The notes under the pieces: model-generated
Databases searched by the model: none
Seen by the model: only the letters and a program-made list of their open reading frames with translations
What the model was told of the DNA's origin: nothing
Assembly: GCF_006517435.1 (NCBI RefSeq)
Contig: NZ_VHQG01000002.1
Coordinates: 1,072,799 to 1,136,798 of the forward strand
Source of the DNA: Schumannella soli
GTDB taxonomy: Bacteria; Actinomycetota; Actinomycetes; Actinomycetales; Microbacteriaceae
Length of the DNA stretch: 64,000 nt
Direction: 5' to 3'
Program-made: the position numbers and the translations under genes
Shown here: positions 19,143 through 29,030 of the stretch, in pieces
How positions within the stretch are numbered: position 1 is the first letter of the stretch
Layout: every line of letters begins with the position of its first letter

Positions 19143-21242
19143 GTGACAGCTCTGAACTGGGAACCCATCGACGCGAAGGCCGTTGACACGGCTCGAGTCC
19201 TCGCCGCGGACGCCGTGGAGAAGGTCGGCAACGGCCACCCCGGAACGGCCATCAGCCTGGCCCCCGCCGCCTACCTGCTCTTCCAGAAGGTCATGCGTCG
19301 CGACCCCAGCGACGACCAGTGGATCGGACGCGACCGCTTCATCCTCTCGGCGGGCCACAGCTCGCTGACCCAGTACGTGCAGCTCTACCTCGGCGGCTAC
19401 GGCCTCGAGCTGAAGGACCTCGAGGCCCTGCGCACCTGGGGCTCCCTCACCCCCGGCCACCCGGAGTACGGGCACACCAAGGGCGTCGAGATCACCACCG
19501 GCCCGCTCGGCCAGGGCCTCGCCTCCGCCGTCGGCTTCGCCTACGCGCAGCGCTACGAGCGCGGCCTGTTCGACCCCGAGGCCGCCGCGGGCACCAGCCC
19601 CTTCGACCACCACGTCTACGTGATCGCCAGCGACGGCGACATCCAGGAGGGCGTGACCAGCGAGGCCGGCTCGCTCGCCGGACTGCAGCAGCTCGGCAAC
19701 CTGATCGCGATCTACGACTCGAACCAGATCTCGATCGAGGACGACACCGACATCGCCCTCGGCGAGGACGTCGCCGCGCGCTACGCCGCCTACGGCTGGC
19801 AGGTGCAGACGGTCGACTGGAACACCAAGGCCGGCTACGTCGAGAACGTCGCCGAGCTGTTCGACGCGATCGAGACCGCCAAGGCCAACACGACGCAGCC
19901 CTCGCTGATCGTGCTCAAGACCATCATCGGCTGGCCCTCGCCGACCAAGCAGAACACCGGCAAGATCCACGGATCCGCTCTGGGCGGCGACGAGGTCGCC
20001 GGGCTGAAGAAGGCCGTCGGCTTCGACCCCGAGAAGCACTTCGACGTCGCCGACGACGTCATCGCTCACACCCGCGGCGCCATCGAGCGCGGCCAGGCCG
20101 AGCGCGCCGAGTGGCAGAAGGGCTTCGACGCCTGGGCCGCCGCCAACCCCGAGCGCAAGCAGCTCTTCGACCGCCTCGAGGCGGGCGAGCTGCCCGAGGG
20201 CATCGCCGCGGCGCTGCCGGTGTTCGAGCCCGGCAAGGACGTCTCGACCCGCGTCGCCTCCGGCAAGTCGATCAACGGCCTCGCGCCGCTGCTGCCCGAG
20301 TTCTGGGGCGGATCGGCCGACCTGGCCGAGTCGAACAACACCACGATCGAGGAGGCCGGCTCCTTCGCGCCGGCCGAGCGCTCGACCGCCATGTGGACGG
20401 CGAACCCCTACGGGCGCGTGCTGCACTTCGGCATCCGCGAGCACGCCATGGGCGCGATCATCAACGGCATCGTGCTGCACGGCAAGACCCGCCCGTTCGG
20501 CGCGACCTTCCTCATCTTCAGCGACTACATGCGCCCCGCCGTCCGTCTGGCCGCTCTCATGGGCATCCCCTCGGTGTTCGTCTGGACGCACGACTCGGTC
20601 GCCCTCGGCGAGGACGGCCCGACCCACCAGCCGGTCGAGACGCTCACCGCGCTGCGCGCCATCCCGAACCTGACGATCGTGCGCCCCGCCGACGCCAACG
20701 AGACGGCCTGGGCGTGGAAGGCGATCATCGAGCACCGCGACGGCCCAGTCGGCCTCGTGCTCAGCCGCCAGAACCTGCCGGTCTTCGAGCGCGGAGAGGG
20801 CGACGCCTCGGGCGACACCTTCGCGGCCGCCTCGAACACCGCCAAGGGCGCCTACGTGCTCGCCGAGGCGCCGAACGGCACCCCCGACGTGATCTTCCTG
20901 GCCACCGGCTCGGAGGTGCAGATCGCCGTCGAAGCCCGCGAGGTGCTGCGTGGCCAGGGCGTCAACGCCCGCGTCGTGTCGGTCCCGAGCCAGGAGTGGT
21001 TCCTCGCTCAGGACGCCGCCTACCGCGAGTCGGTCCTTCCGGCCGCCGTCAAGGCCCGCGTCTCGATCGAGGCCGGCCTGAAGCTGACCTGGGCGCCGTT
21101 CCTCGGCGACGCCGGGCGCAGCGTCTCGATCGAGCACTTCGGCGCGTCCGCCGACTACAAGACGCTGTTCCGCGAGTTCGGCATCACGACCGAGGCCGCC
21201 GTCGCGGCCGCCACCGAGTCGATCGCCGCCGCGCGCGCCTGA
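19143..21242 (+). CDS. tkt: Transketolase
   Basis: 699-residue thiamine-diphosphate enzyme moving two-carbon units between sugar phosphates. GNGHPGT (residues 29-35), the ThDP motif beginning SDGDIQEG and the C-terminal DSVALGEDGPTHQPVE block are all present. GTG 19143 is chosen because homologues begin within ALNWEPIDAKAVDTARVLAADAV and because GAAGGG lies 12 bases upstream. First gene of the operon tkt-tal-pgi-zwf-opcA-pgl. Confidence 0.95.
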   Translation: MTALNWEPIDAKAVDTARVLAADAVEKVGNGHPGTAISLAPAAYLLFQKVMRRDPSDDQWIGRDRFILSAGHSSLTQYVQLYLGGYGLELKDLEALRTWGSLTPGHPEYGHTKGVEITTGPLGQGLASAVGFAYAQRYERGLFDPEAAAGTSPFDHHVYVIASDGDIQEGVTSEAGSLAGLQQLGNLIAIYDSNQISIEDDTDIALGEDVAARYAAYGWQVQTVDWNTKAGYVENVAELFDAIETAKANTTQPSLIVLKTIIGWPSPTKQNTGKIHGSALGGDEVAGLKKAVGFDPEKHFDVADDVIAHTRGAIERGQAERAEWQKGFDAWAAANPERKQLFDRLEAGELPEGIAAALPVFEPGKDVSTRVASGKSINGLAPLLPEFWGGSADLAESNNTTIEEAGSFAPAERSTAMWTANPYGRVLHFGIREHAMGAIINGIVLHGKTRPFGATFLIFSDYMRPAVRLAALMGIPSVFVWTHDSVALGEDGPTHQPVETLTALRAIPNLTIVRPADANETAWAWKAIIEHRDGPVGLVLSRQNLPVFERGEGDASGDTFAAASNTAKGAYVLAEAPNGTPDVIFLATGSEVQIAVEAREVLRGQGVNARVVSVPSQEWFLAQDAAYRESVLPAAVKARVSIEAGLKLTWAPFLGDAGRSVSIEHFGASADYKTLFREFGITTEAAVAAATESIAAARA

Positions 21243-21290
21243 TCCGGCCGACCCGACACGTCAGAACAGACAGAGAAGAGAATCCGGATC

Positions 21291-22403
21291 ATGTCCGACA
21301 CCACCCCCACCGCCCAGCTGTCCGCCGTCGGCGTCAGCATCTGGCTCGACGACCTCTCGCGTGAGCGCATCGCCTCGGGCGGCCTCGAGAAGCTGATCGC
21401 CGAGCGCGACGTCGTCGGCGTCACGACCAACCCGACGATCTTCGCCGGCGCCCTCGCCAAGGGCGAGGCGTACGACGAGCAGGTCGCGACCCTCGCTGCC
21501 GCGGGCACCAGCGTCACCGACGCCGTGTTCGCGATCACGACCGACGACGTGCGCGCCGCCTCCGACGTCTTCCGCGGCGTCTACGACTCCACCGAGGGCG
21601 AGGACGGCCGCGTCTCGATCGAGGTCGAGCCGGGCCTCGCGCACGACGCCGCCGGCACGATCGCCCAGGCCAAGCAGCTCTGGGCCACGGTCGACCGCCC
21701 CAACGCGATGATCAAGATCCCCGCGACGATCGAGGGCCTCGAGGCCATCACCGAGGTCATCGGCCTCGGCATCAGCGTCAACGTGACCCTGATCTTCAGC
21801 CTCGAGCGCCACCGTCAGGTCATCCAGGCCTACCTGACCGGTCTCGAGAAGGCGCAGGCCGCGGGCATCGACCTGTCGACCATCCGCTCGGTCGCCTCGT
21901 TCTTCGTGTCGCGTGTCGACACCGAGACCGACAAGCGCCTCGAGGCGATCGGCACCGACGAGGCCCTCGCGCTCAAGAGCAAGCTCGGCGTCGCGAACGC
22001 CCAGCTCGCCTACCGCCTCTACGAGGAGGAGTTCGCGAGCGACCGCGCCCAGGCGCTGCTCGGCTCGGGCGCGAACGTGCAGCGTCCGCTCTGGGCCTCG
22101 ACCGGCGTCAAGGACCCGAACCTGCCCGACACGCTCTACGTGACCGAGCTCGCCGTCGACGGCGTCGTCAACACGATGCCCGAGAAGACCCTCGAGGCGA
22201 CCTTCGACCACGGCGTCGTCACCGGCGACGCGGTCACCGGCTCCTACGCGGCGGCCGACGAGGTCTTCGCCGCGATCGCCGCCGTGGGCGTCGACTACGA
22301 CGACGTCAGCGCCGTGCTCGAGAAGGAGGGCGTCGAGAAGTTCATCGTGTCCTGGAACGAGCTGCTCGACACGGTCACCGCCGCGCTGGAGGCCGCCAAG
22401 TGA
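21291..22403 (+). CDS. tal: Transaldolase
   Basis: 370-residue transaldolase of the actinobacterial/cyanobacterial long type, transferring dihydroxyacetone units between sedoheptulose-7-phosphate and glyceraldehyde-3-phosphate. The Schiff-base lysine is K142 in NAMIKIPAT and the early motif GVTTNPTIF is at residues 43-51. It follows tkt by 48 bases with an AGAGAAGAG ribosome site, and its stop overlaps the pgi GTG. Confidence 0.95.
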   Translation: MSDTTPTAQLSAVGVSIWLDDLSRERIASGGLEKLIAERDVVGVTTNPTIFAGALAKGEAYDEQVATLAAAGTSVTDAVFAITTDDVRAASDVFRGVYDSTEGEDGRVSIEVEPGLAHDAAGTIAQAKQLWATVDRPNAMIKIPATIEGLEAITEVIGLGISVNVTLIFSLERHRQVIQAYLTGLEKAQAAGIDLSTIRSVASFFVSRVDTETDKRLEAIGTDEALALKSKLGVANAQLAYRLYEEEFASDRAQALLGSGANVQRPLWASTGVKDPNLPDTLYVTELAVDGVVNTMPEKTLEATFDHGVVTGDAVTGSYAAADEVFAAIAAVGVDYDDVSAVLEKEGVEKFIVSWNELLDTVTAALEAAK

Positions 22404-24007
22404 GTGCCACGGTCCACGCCACCGGCGCGGCCGCGGAGGCGGTCGAGCGCATCGTGCCGCAGCTCGTCAGCGACGGCGTCGCCGGCGGCATCACGACGCA
22501 GGACCCGACGCTCTGGGGCGCCGCGGCCGAGGACGAGTCGTCGAAGCGACTCGGCTGGGTCGAGGCCGCCGCGATCAGCGCCGGGCTCGTCGACGACATC
22601 CTCGCCCTGCGTGAGGACCTGCACGCCAAGGGCGTCGAGCACATCGTGCTCGGCGGCATGGGCGGCTCGTCGCTGGCCCCCGAGGTCATCACGCGCACCT
22701 ACGGCGTGCCGCTGACCGTGCTCGACTCGACCGACCCGCGCCAGGTGCGCTCGGCCCTCGCCGACCGCCTGGAGAAGACCGCCGTGGTCATCTCGTCGAA
22801 GTCGGGTTCGACCCTCGAGACGGACAGCCAGAAGCGCGTCTACGAGGCGGCGTTCCGCGAGGCCGGCATCGAGCCGACCGAGCGCATCGTCATCGTGACC
22901 GACCCCGGCTCGCCGCTCGACCAGGCCGCGCGCGCCGACGGCTACCGCGTGTTCAACGCCGACCCCAACGTCGGCGGACGCTACTCGGCGATCACCGCCT
23001 TCGGCCTCGTGCCGAGCGGCCTCGCCGGCGCCGACATCCGCGAGCTGCTCGACGAGGTGCAGGCCGCCTCCCTCGAGCTCGCGATCGACCGCGAGAGCAA
23101 CCCGGGCCTCGTGCTCGGCGCCGCGATCGGCGGCACGAAGCCCCTGCGCGACAAGATCGTGATCGTCGCCGACGGCACCCACATCGTCGGCTTCGGCGAC
23201 TGGGTCGAGCAGCTCATCGCCGAGTCGACCGGCAAGGACGGCACGGGCCTGCTCCCGGTCGTCGTCGGCCTGGATGCGCCGGAACTCACGAGCGGCGCCG
23301 CCGACGTGCAGATCGTGCGCCTGGTCGCCGACGCCGAGGCCACCCGCGAGGTGCGCGAGGGTGAGATCGAGGTGTCGGGCTCGCTCGGCGCCCAGATCCT
23401 CACCTGGGAGTACGCAGTCGCGGTCGCCGGTGGTCTGCTGGGCATCAACCCCTTCGACCAGCCCGACGTCGAGTCGGCCAAGGCCGCCGCGCGCAGCCTG
23501 CTCGACGCGACGCCCGCCCCCGAGGAGCCGATCTTCGTCGACGGCGCCGTGCAGGTGCGCGTCAAGGGCGACCTCTCCCCCGCCGAGCAGACCGTCGCCG
23601 CCGCGGTGGACGCGCTGCTCGCGACGGTCCAGGATCACGGCTACATCGCGGTGCAGGCCTACCTCGACCGCCTCGCCCACAGCGAGCTCGAGTCGGTGCG
23701 CGACGCCCTCGCCGCGCGCTCGGGCCGCCCGGTCACCTTCGGCTGGGGCCCGCGCTTCCTGCACTCGACCGGCCAGTACCACAAGGGCGGAGCGCCGGTC
23801 GGCGTCTTCCTGCAGATCGTCGCCGACGCCGACAGCGACGGCCCCGACCTGCAGATCCCCGACCGTCCCTTCACCTTCGGCCAGCTCATCCGCGCCCAGG
23901 CCGCCGGCGACGCGAGCGTGCTCGCCGAGCACGGTCGCCCGGTGCTCACCCTGACGCTGAGCGACGTCGCCGCCGGCATCCAGCAGATCCGTTCGGCGGT
24001 CGCCTGA
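22400..24007 (+). CDS. pgi: Glucose-6-phosphate isomerase
   Basis: 535-residue phosphoglucose isomerase with two SIS-type subdomains: [12 protein letters not shown] near residue 84, [13 protein letters not shown] near 133 and [17 protein letters not shown] near 265. It interconverts glucose-6- and fructose-6-phosphate and so links this pentose-phosphate operon to glycolysis. GTG 22400 overlaps the tal stop (GTGA). Confidence 0.92.
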   Translation: MSATVHATGAAAEAVERIVPQLVSDGVAGGITTQDPTLWGAAAEDESSKRLGWVEAAAISAGLVDDILALREDLHAKGVEHIVLGGMGGSSLAPEVITRTYGVPLTVLDSTDPRQVRSALADRLEKTAVVISSKSGSTLETDSQKRVYEAAFREAGIEPTERIVIVTDPGSPLDQAARADGYRVFNADPNVGGRYSAITAFGLVPSGLAGADIRELLDEVQAASLELAIDRESNPGLVLGAAIGGTKPLRDKIVIVADGTHIVGFGDWVEQLIAESTGKDGTGLLPVVVGLDAPELTSGAADVQIVRLVADAEATREVREGEIEVSGSLGAQILTWEYAVAVAGGLLGINPFDQPDVESAKAAARSLLDATPAPEEPIFVDGAVQVRVKGDLSPAEQTVAAAVDALLATVQDHGYIAVQAYLDRLAHSELESVRDALAARSGRPVTFGWGPRFLHSTGQYHKGGAPVGVFLQIVADADSDGPDLQIPDRPFTFGQLIRAQAAGDASVLAEHGRPVLTLTLSDVAAGIQQIRSAVA

Positions 24008-24010
24008 GCC

Positions 24011-25573
24011 ATGTCCCCAGCAGAGATCACCCCGGAGTCGAATCCGCTCCGGGTCTCCTACGATCGCCGCCTGAACCGCATCGCCGGTCCGAGCGGGCTC
24101 GTGATCTTCGGCGTCACGGGCGACCTGTCGCGCAAGAAGCTCATGCCAGCGGTCTACGACCTCGCCAACCGCGGCCTGCTGCCGCCGGGCTTCGCACTCG
24201 TCGGCTTCGCGCGCCGCGACTGGGAGGACCAGGACTTCGCGAAGGTCGTCCACGACGCGGTGCGGGATCACGCCCGCACCACGTTCGACGAGGACGTCTG
24301 GAACCAGCTCGCGCAGGGCATCCGCTTCGTGCAGGGCGAGTTCGACGACGACGCGGCGTTCGACCGCCTCAAGGCCACGCTCGACGAGCTCGACCGTGAG
24401 CGCGGCACCATGGGCAACCACGCGTTCTACCTCTCGATCCCGCCGAAGTCGTTCCCGCAGGTCACCGAGCAGCTGCGCCGCTCCGGCCTCGCCGACCCGA
24501 AGGGCGGCCAGGATGGCGAGCCCGGTCAGTGGCGTCGCGTCGTGATCGAGAAGCCGTTCGGCTCGGACCTGCAGACGGCCCGCGAGCTCAACGCCGTGGT
24601 CGAGTCGGTCTTCCCGCCCGACGCGGTGTTCCGCATCGACCACTACCTGGGCAAGGAGACGGTGCAGAACATCCTCGCTCTGCGCTTCGCCAACCAGCTC
24701 TACGAGCCCATCTGGAACGCCAACTACGTCGACCACGTGCAGATCACGATGGCCGAGGACATCGGCGTCGGCGGCCGGGCCGGCTACTACGACGGCATCG
24801 GCGCGGCCCGCGACGTCATCCAGAACCACCTGCTGCAGCTCTTCGCCCTCACAGCCATGGAGGAGCCGGTGTCGTTCGACGCCGCCGACCTGCGTGCCGA
24901 GAAGGAGAAGGTGCTCTCGGCGGTGCACCTCGACGAGGACCTCTCGACGGCGACCGCGCGCGGTCAGTACTCGGGCGGATGGCAGGGCGGCGAGAAGGTC
25001 GTCGGCTTCCTCGACGAAGACGGGATGAACCCCGAGTCGGTCACCGAGACCTACGCCGCGATCAAGCTCAACGTCGACACCCGACGCTGGGCCGGGGTGC
25101 CCTTCTACCTGCGCGCCGGCAAGCGCCTGGGACGTCGCGTCACCGAGATCGCCGTCGTGTTCAAGCGCGCCCCACAGTACCTCTTCGCCGAGGAGCAGAC
25201 CTCGGCGCTCGGTCAGAACGCGCTCGTCATCCGCGTGCAGCCTGACGAGGGCGTCACCATCCGCTTCGGCTCCAAGGTGCCGGGCGCGGGGATGCAGGTG
25301 CGCGACGTCACGATGGACTTCGGCTACGGCCACGCCTTCACCGAGGCGAGCCCCGAGGCCTACGAGCGACTCATCCTCGACGTGCTGCTGGGCGACCCGC
25401 CGCTGTTCCCGCGCCATCAGGAGGTGGAGCTGAGCTGGAAGATCCTCGACCCGATCGAGGAGTTCTGGGCGAAGCAGGGCGGCCCGCTCGAGCAGTACAA
25501 GCCCGGGACGTGGGGTCCGCCCGAGGCGGACGAGCTCCTCGCCCGCGACGGACGTGTCTGGAGGCGCCCGTGA
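24011..25573 (+). CDS. zwf: Glucose-6-phosphate 1-dehydrogenase
   Basis: 520-residue enzyme for the first step of the oxidative pentose-phosphate path (glucose-6-phosphate to 6-phosphogluconolactone with NADP). The coenzyme motif GVTGDLSRKKLMPA starts at residue 34, and the active-site block RIDHYLGKETVQN holds the conserved His and Lys. ATG 24011 is three bases after the pgi stop. OpcA, which actinobacterial Zwf needs for assembly or redox control, is encoded next with a GTGA overlap. Confidence 0.96.
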   Translation: MSPAEITPESNPLRVSYDRRLNRIAGPSGLVIFGVTGDLSRKKLMPAVYDLANRGLLPPGFALVGFARRDWEDQDFAKVVHDAVRDHARTTFDEDVWNQLAQGIRFVQGEFDDDAAFDRLKATLDELDRERGTMGNHAFYLSIPPKSFPQVTEQLRRSGLADPKGGQDGEPGQWRRVVIEKPFGSDLQTARELNAVVESVFPPDAVFRIDHYLGKETVQNILALRFANQLYEPIWNANYVDHVQITMAEDIGVGGRAGYYDGIGAARDVIQNHLLQLFALTAMEEPVSFDAADLRAEKEKVLSAVHLDEDLSTATARGQYSGGWQGGEKVVGFLDEDGMNPESVTETYAAIKLNVDTRRWAGVPFYLRAGKRLGRRVTEIAVVFKRAPQYLFAEEQTSALGQNALVIRVQPDEGVTIRFGSKVPGAGMQVRDVTMDFGYGHAFTEASPEAYERLILDVLLGDPPLFPRHQEVELSWKILDPIEEFWAKQGGPLEQYKPGTWGPPEADELLARDGRVWRRP

Positions 25574-26568
25574 TCGTCGATCTTCCCAACACCACGACGA
25601 GCGCGATCTCGAAGGCGCTCGTGTCGATCCGCGAGGAGGGCGGCGCCGTCGCCCTCGGTCGCGTGCTGACGCTCGTGATCTCGACCGTGCTCGGCGAGGA
25701 GGAGGAGGCCATCGAGGCCGCCAACGACGCCTCGCGCGAGCACCCGATGCGCGTCATCGTCGTGTCGGTCGGTCCGGATGCCCGCACGGGCGTCGCGACG
25801 GCCGCCCCCGCGGGCGCCGAGATCCAGGACGCACGACTGGACGCGCAGATCCGCGTCGGCGGCGACGCCGGCGCGAGCGAGGTCATCGTGCTGCGCGCCT
25901 ACGGCGAGGCCGCCTCCGACGAGGAGGGTCTCGTCACGAGCCTGCTGCTGCCCGACGCGCCCGTCGTCGTCTGGTGGCCGCATGTCACGCCCGAGAACCC
26001 GAGCGAGTCGCCGCTGGGCCGCATCGCTCAGCGCCGCATCACCGACTCGGCCACGGCGAAGGACCCGAACAGCGCGATCGAGCGCCTCAGCTCGAACTAC
26101 CGCCCGGGCGACACCGACTTCGCCTGGACGCGTCTGACGCTGTGGCGGGCCCAGCTCGCCGCCGTGCTCGACCAGCCGCCCTACGAGCCGGTCACCGCGA
26201 TCCAGGTCGAGGGCGCCGCGCAGTCGCCGTCGACCGAGCTGCTCGCCGCCTGGCTCGGCCTGCAGCTGGATGCGCCGGTCACCCTCGATCTCGCCGGCCC
26301 CGGTCACGGATCGAGCGGCATCCACAAGGTCGTGCTGCACCGCACCTCGGGCGAGGTGCGCCTCGAGCGCAACACCCCCACGGTGGCCACGCTCGAGCAG
26401 CCCGGACAGCCGACGCACGACATCTCGCTCCCCCGGCGCAGCCTGCGCGACTGCCTCGCCGAGGAGCTGCGCCGACTCGACCCCGACGAGCTCTTCGGCG
26501 AGGTCGTGCAGAAGGGCGTCACCCTGCTCGGGCGACGTGCGACCACCGATGGAGGCGATCGAGCGTGA
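25570..26568 (+). CDS. opcA: Glucose-6-phosphate dehydrogenase assembly protein OpcA
   Basis: 332-residue OpcA, an actinobacterial and cyanobacterial partner of Zwf. It begins VIVDLPNTTTSAISKALV and has the conserved VVWWPHVTPENPSESPLG block near residue 135. It has no enzymatic motif; family members bind Zwf and raise its activity. GTG 25570 overlaps the zwf stop and its own stop overlaps the pgl GTG. Confidence 0.93.
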   Translation: MIVDLPNTTTSAISKALVSIREEGGAVALGRVLTLVISTVLGEEEEAIEAANDASREHPMRVIVVSVGPDARTGVATAAPAGAEIQDARLDAQIRVGGDAGASEVIVLRAYGEAASDEEGLVTSLLLPDAPVVVWWPHVTPENPSESPLGRIAQRRITDSATAKDPNSAIERLSSNYRPGDTDFAWTRLTLWRAQLAAVLDQPPYEPVTAIQVEGAAQSPSTELLAAWLGLQLDAPVTLDLAGPGHGSSGIHKVVLHRTSGEVRLERNTPTVATLEQPGQPTHDISLPRRSLRDCLAEELRRLDPDELFGEVVQKGVTLLGRRATTDGGDRA

Positions 26569-27368
26569 CCAACGAGCGGCGGGTGCTGGTCCACCCTGAC
26601 AAGGCGGCGCTGGCCGGCAGCGTCGCGGCGCGGTTCATCACGAAGATCATCGACGTGCTCGAGGAGCAGGGCTCCGCCCACGTCGCCCTCACGGGCGGCA
26701 CCATGGGCGGAGCCGTGCTCCGCGCGATCGGAGACTCCCCCGCTCACCAGAGCGTGGACTGGTCGAAGATCACGTTCTGGTTCAGCGACGAGCGGTATCT
26801 GCCGCACGGCGACGCCGAGCGCAATGACTCCCAGGCGAAGGCGGCCCTGCTGGATGCGCTCGAGCTGGCCCCCGGCCAGGTCAAATCGCTCCCGGCGCCG
26901 GGCGAGCACGCCGACATCGAGGCGGCTGCCGACGCCTACGCGGCGGAGCTGGCCGCGGCTGCCCCGGAGGGCGCCGAGTACCCGCGCTTCGATGTGCTGT
27001 TCCTCGGCGTCGGACCGGACGGGCACATCGCCTCGCTGTTCCCCGACCGCGCGGGCGTGCACGTCACCGACCGCACGGTCATCGCCGAGACGAACTCGCC
27101 CAAGCCGCCGCCGGAGCGCCTGAGCTTCACACTGCCGGTCATCAACTCGGCCGACCGCATCTGGATGGTGCTCGCCGGCGCCGACAAGGCCGGCGCCCTG
27201 GGCCTCGCCCTCGCCGACGCCAGCATCTCCGACGTGCCCGCCGCGGGCGCACAGGGGCGCAAGCGCACGGTGTTCTTCGTCGACCAGGACGCGGCCGCCG
27301 AGGTGCCCGCCGAGCTCATCACGAGCGAGCAGTTCTGGACTGCCGCGCACTCGATCGACGAGCACTGA
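26565..27368 (+). CDS. pgl: 6-phosphogluconolactonase
   Basis: 267-residue lactonase of the DevB/SOL family, hydrolysing 6-phosphogluconolactone. The signatures WFSDERYLPHGDAERND and GVGPDGHIASLFP are intact. GTG 26565 overlaps the opcA stop (GTGA). It is the last gene of the operon; gnd, for the next step, is not in the window. A strong terminator follows 40 bases later. Confidence 0.94.
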   Translation: MTNERRVLVHPDKAALAGSVAARFITKIIDVLEEQGSAHVALTGGTMGGAVLRAIGDSPAHQSVDWSKITFWFSDERYLPHGDAERNDSQAKAALLDALELAPGQVKSLPAPGEHADIEAAADAYAAELAAAAPEGAEYPRFDVLFLGVGPDGHIASLFPDRAGVHVTDRTVIAETNSPKPPPERLSFTLPVINSADRIWMVLAGADKAGALGLALADASISDVPAAGAQGRKRTVFFVDQDAAAEVPAELITSEQFWTAAHSIDEH

Positions 27369-27408
27369 TCGTCGGCAGCACGTCGCGACGGGGAACCGCC
27401 GACAGCGA

Positions 27409-27440
27409 AAGGCCCGGATCCCTCAGGGGATCCGGGCCTT
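27409..27440. terminator. Bidirectional terminator between pgl and rbpA
   Basis: AAGGCCCGGATCCC (27409-27422) pairs perfectly with its complement at 27427-27440 around a four-base loop. It lies between the convergent pgl and rbpA genes and ends in short A/T runs on both sides. Confidence 0.88.
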
Positions 27441-27456
27441 CGTCGTTCGCGGGGAT

Positions 27457-27822
27457 TCAGCTCGCGGTCGTCGTGCCGCGGCGGGCGCGCAGGGCCTGCA
27501 GCGCCTCCTCGAGGAGCTGAGCCGCCTCCTCGTCGGTGCGACGCTCCTTCACGTAGGCGAGGTGCGTCTTGTACGGCTCGTTCTTCGCCGACTGCGGCGG
27601 GTTGGCCTTGTCGCGACCGGCCGGCAGACCCGTGGACGGGCTGTCGATGGTCTCGGGGATCTCTTCGGCCGGCACATTCGCCGCGAAGTAGCGGACGGTC
27701 TCGTTGCCCATCGCATCCCAGTACGACACGGCGACGCGCTCGGCGTGATATCCGCGGTCCTGCTCGCCCATGGGTCCGGATCCGACACGGGATCCGCGGA
27801 TGGCGCTGCCTCCGGTAGCCAC
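27457..27822 (-). CDS. rbpA: RNA polymerase-binding protein RbpA
   Basis: 121-residue RbpA, an actinobacterial transcription factor that binds the principal sigma factor and stabilises the open promoter complex. The core AIRGSRVGSGP, VSYWDAMGNETVRYFAANVP and the helical C-terminal sigma-interaction part (HLAYVKERRTDEEAAQLL) are present. The central zinc-ligand cysteines of mycobacterial RbpA are absent; many actinobacterial members share this. A GGAG-type ribosome site precedes ATG 27822. Confidence 0.93.
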   Translation of the reverse strand: MATGGSAIRGSRVGSGPMGEQDRGYHAERVAVSYWDAMGNETVRYFAANVPAEEIPETIDSPSTGLPAGRDKANPPQSAKNEPYKTHLAYVKERRTDEEAAQLLEEALQALRARRGTTTAS

Positions 27823-27876
27823 TGCTGTGCTCCTTCTCCGTCGCCGCGCGACGGACGTTCGATCGGGTGAGCCGGC

Positions 27877-28128
27877 TCAGCTGCCGGCGTCGAACCGGGT
27901 GATCAGGCCGAGCACGATCACCGAGGCGACCCACACGAGCCCGAGCACGACGGTGATGCGGTTCAGGTTGCGCTCTGCTACGCCCGAGGCGCCGAGGTTC
28001 GAGGTGACGCCGCCGCCGAACATGTCGGAGAGACCGCCGCCGCGACCGCGGTGCAGGAGGATGAGCAGGGTCAGCAGGAGGCTCGTGATGCCGAGCACCA
28101 CCTGCACGATGACCTGGAGGATTTCCAC
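27877..28128 (-). CDS. secG: Preprotein translocase subunit SecG
   Basis: 83-residue SecG, an accessory subunit of the SecYEG channel. Two hydrophobic helices (residues about 3-25 and 58-78) flank the conserved GRGGGLSDMFGGG loop. AAGG-type ribosome site upstream of ATG 28128. It lies between tpiA and rbpA on the same strand and probably has its own promoter. Confidence 0.93.
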   Translation of the reverse strand: MEILQVIVQVVLGITSLLLTLLILLHRGRGGGLSDMFGGGVTSNLGASGVAERNLNRITVVLGLVWVASVIVLGLITRFDAGS

Positions 28129-28184
28129 GCGAGACCTTTCCTGTGCTTCCGAGAAGCGCGATGAGCGCCGGAATGCCAGCGTTC

Positions 28185-28190
28185 AGTATA
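28185..28190 (-). promoter_or_regulatory. secG -10 element
   Basis: TATACT on the minus strand about 57 bases before the secG ATG, just downstream of the terminator-like hairpin that follows tpiA. It suggests that secG-rbpA is transcribed separately from the glycolytic genes. Confidence 0.45.
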
Positions 28191-28195
28191 GGCGA

Positions 28196-28224
28196 CGGGC
28201 CGGGCGCCGAAGCGCTCCGGCCCG
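28196..28224 (-). terminator. Hairpin after tpiA
   Basis: CGGGCCGG (28196-28203) pairs with CCGGCCCG (28217-28224); inside it GCGC pairs with GCGC around a CGAA tetraloop, with one bulged base. It lies 18 bases past the tpiA stop. There is no U tract, so strength is uncertain. Confidence 0.55.
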
Positions 28225-28241
28225 CCGTCGGGGTTTCTGAC

Positions 28242-29030
28242 TCAGACGCCCACGTGGCTCTTGAAGCGCACGATGGCCGCGAACTCGTCGACGACGAGGC
28301 TCGCGCCGCCCACCAGGGCGCCGTCGACATCCTTCTCGCGCAGGAAGCCGGCGATGTTGCCCGACTTCACCGAGCCGCCGTAGAGGATGCGCGTCGACTC
28401 GCCCGCCTCGGCGCCGAGCTCCTCGGCGACGACGGCGCGCAGCGCTTCGGCGACCTGCTGAGCCTGCTCGGCCGTGGCCGCCTGACCCGAGCCGATCGCC
28501 CAGACCGGCTCGTAGGCCACGACGACCTCGGAGCCCTTCTTCGCGCCGCCGAGGGCGGTGCGCAGCTGGGCGACGGGCACGGCGCTCGCGCCGTGCTTCT
28601 CGAGGTCGTCGGCGGTCTCGCCGACGCAGATGATCGGCACGATGCCGTGACGGTGCGCCGCGGCGACCTTCTCGGCGATGAGCTCGTCGGTCTCGTGGTG
28701 GTACTCGCGACGCTCGGAGTGCCCGATGAGCACGTACTTCGCGTCGAGGGCCGCCAGGAACGCGCCCGAGATCTCACCCGTGTAGGCACCCGAGTCGTGG
28801 GCCGACAGGTCCTGCGCGCCGTAGGCGAGCGAGTACTTGTCGGCGGCCGCGAGGGTCTGCACCGAACGCAGGTCGGTGAACGGCGGGAAGACCGCGACCT
28901 CCGCGTCGGCGTAATCGTGGTTGCCCTCCTCGAGCTTCCAGTGCAGCTTCTGCACGAAGGCGATCGCCTGCAGGTGGTCGAGGTTCAACTTCCAGTTGCC
29001 CGCGATGAGCGGGGTGCGCTTCACTGCCAT
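28242..29030 (-). CDS. tpiA: Triosephosphate isomerase
   Basis: 262-residue TIM-barrel enzyme interconverting dihydroxyacetone phosphate and glyceraldehyde-3-phosphate. Catalytic residues are in GNWKLN (K14), GHSERR and AYEPVWAIG; the phosphate loop ends GGSVKSGN and GALVGGASL. ATG 29030 lies inside the last codons of pgk (10-base overlap), so the two are coupled. Confidence 0.96.
   Translation of the reverse strand: MAVKRTPLIAGNWKLNLDHLQAIAFVQKLHWKLEEGNHDYADAEVAVFPPFTDLRSVQTLAAADKYSLAYGAQDLSAHDSGAYTGEISGAFLAALDAKYVLIGHSERREYHHETDELIAEKVAAAHRHGIVPIICVGETADDLEKHGASAVPVAQLRTALGGAKKGSEVVVAYEPVWAIGSGQAATAEQAQQVAEALRAVVAEELGAEAGESTRILYGGSVKSGNIAGFLREKDVDGALVGGASLVVDEFAAIVRFKSHVGV

Noticed and set aside
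22295-25417. A 1040-codon open frame on the minus strand, opposite tal, pgi and zwf
   Set aside because: A high-GC shadow: its translation is rich in Arg, Asp, Gly, His and Val without domains, while the opposite strand codes three complete enzymes.
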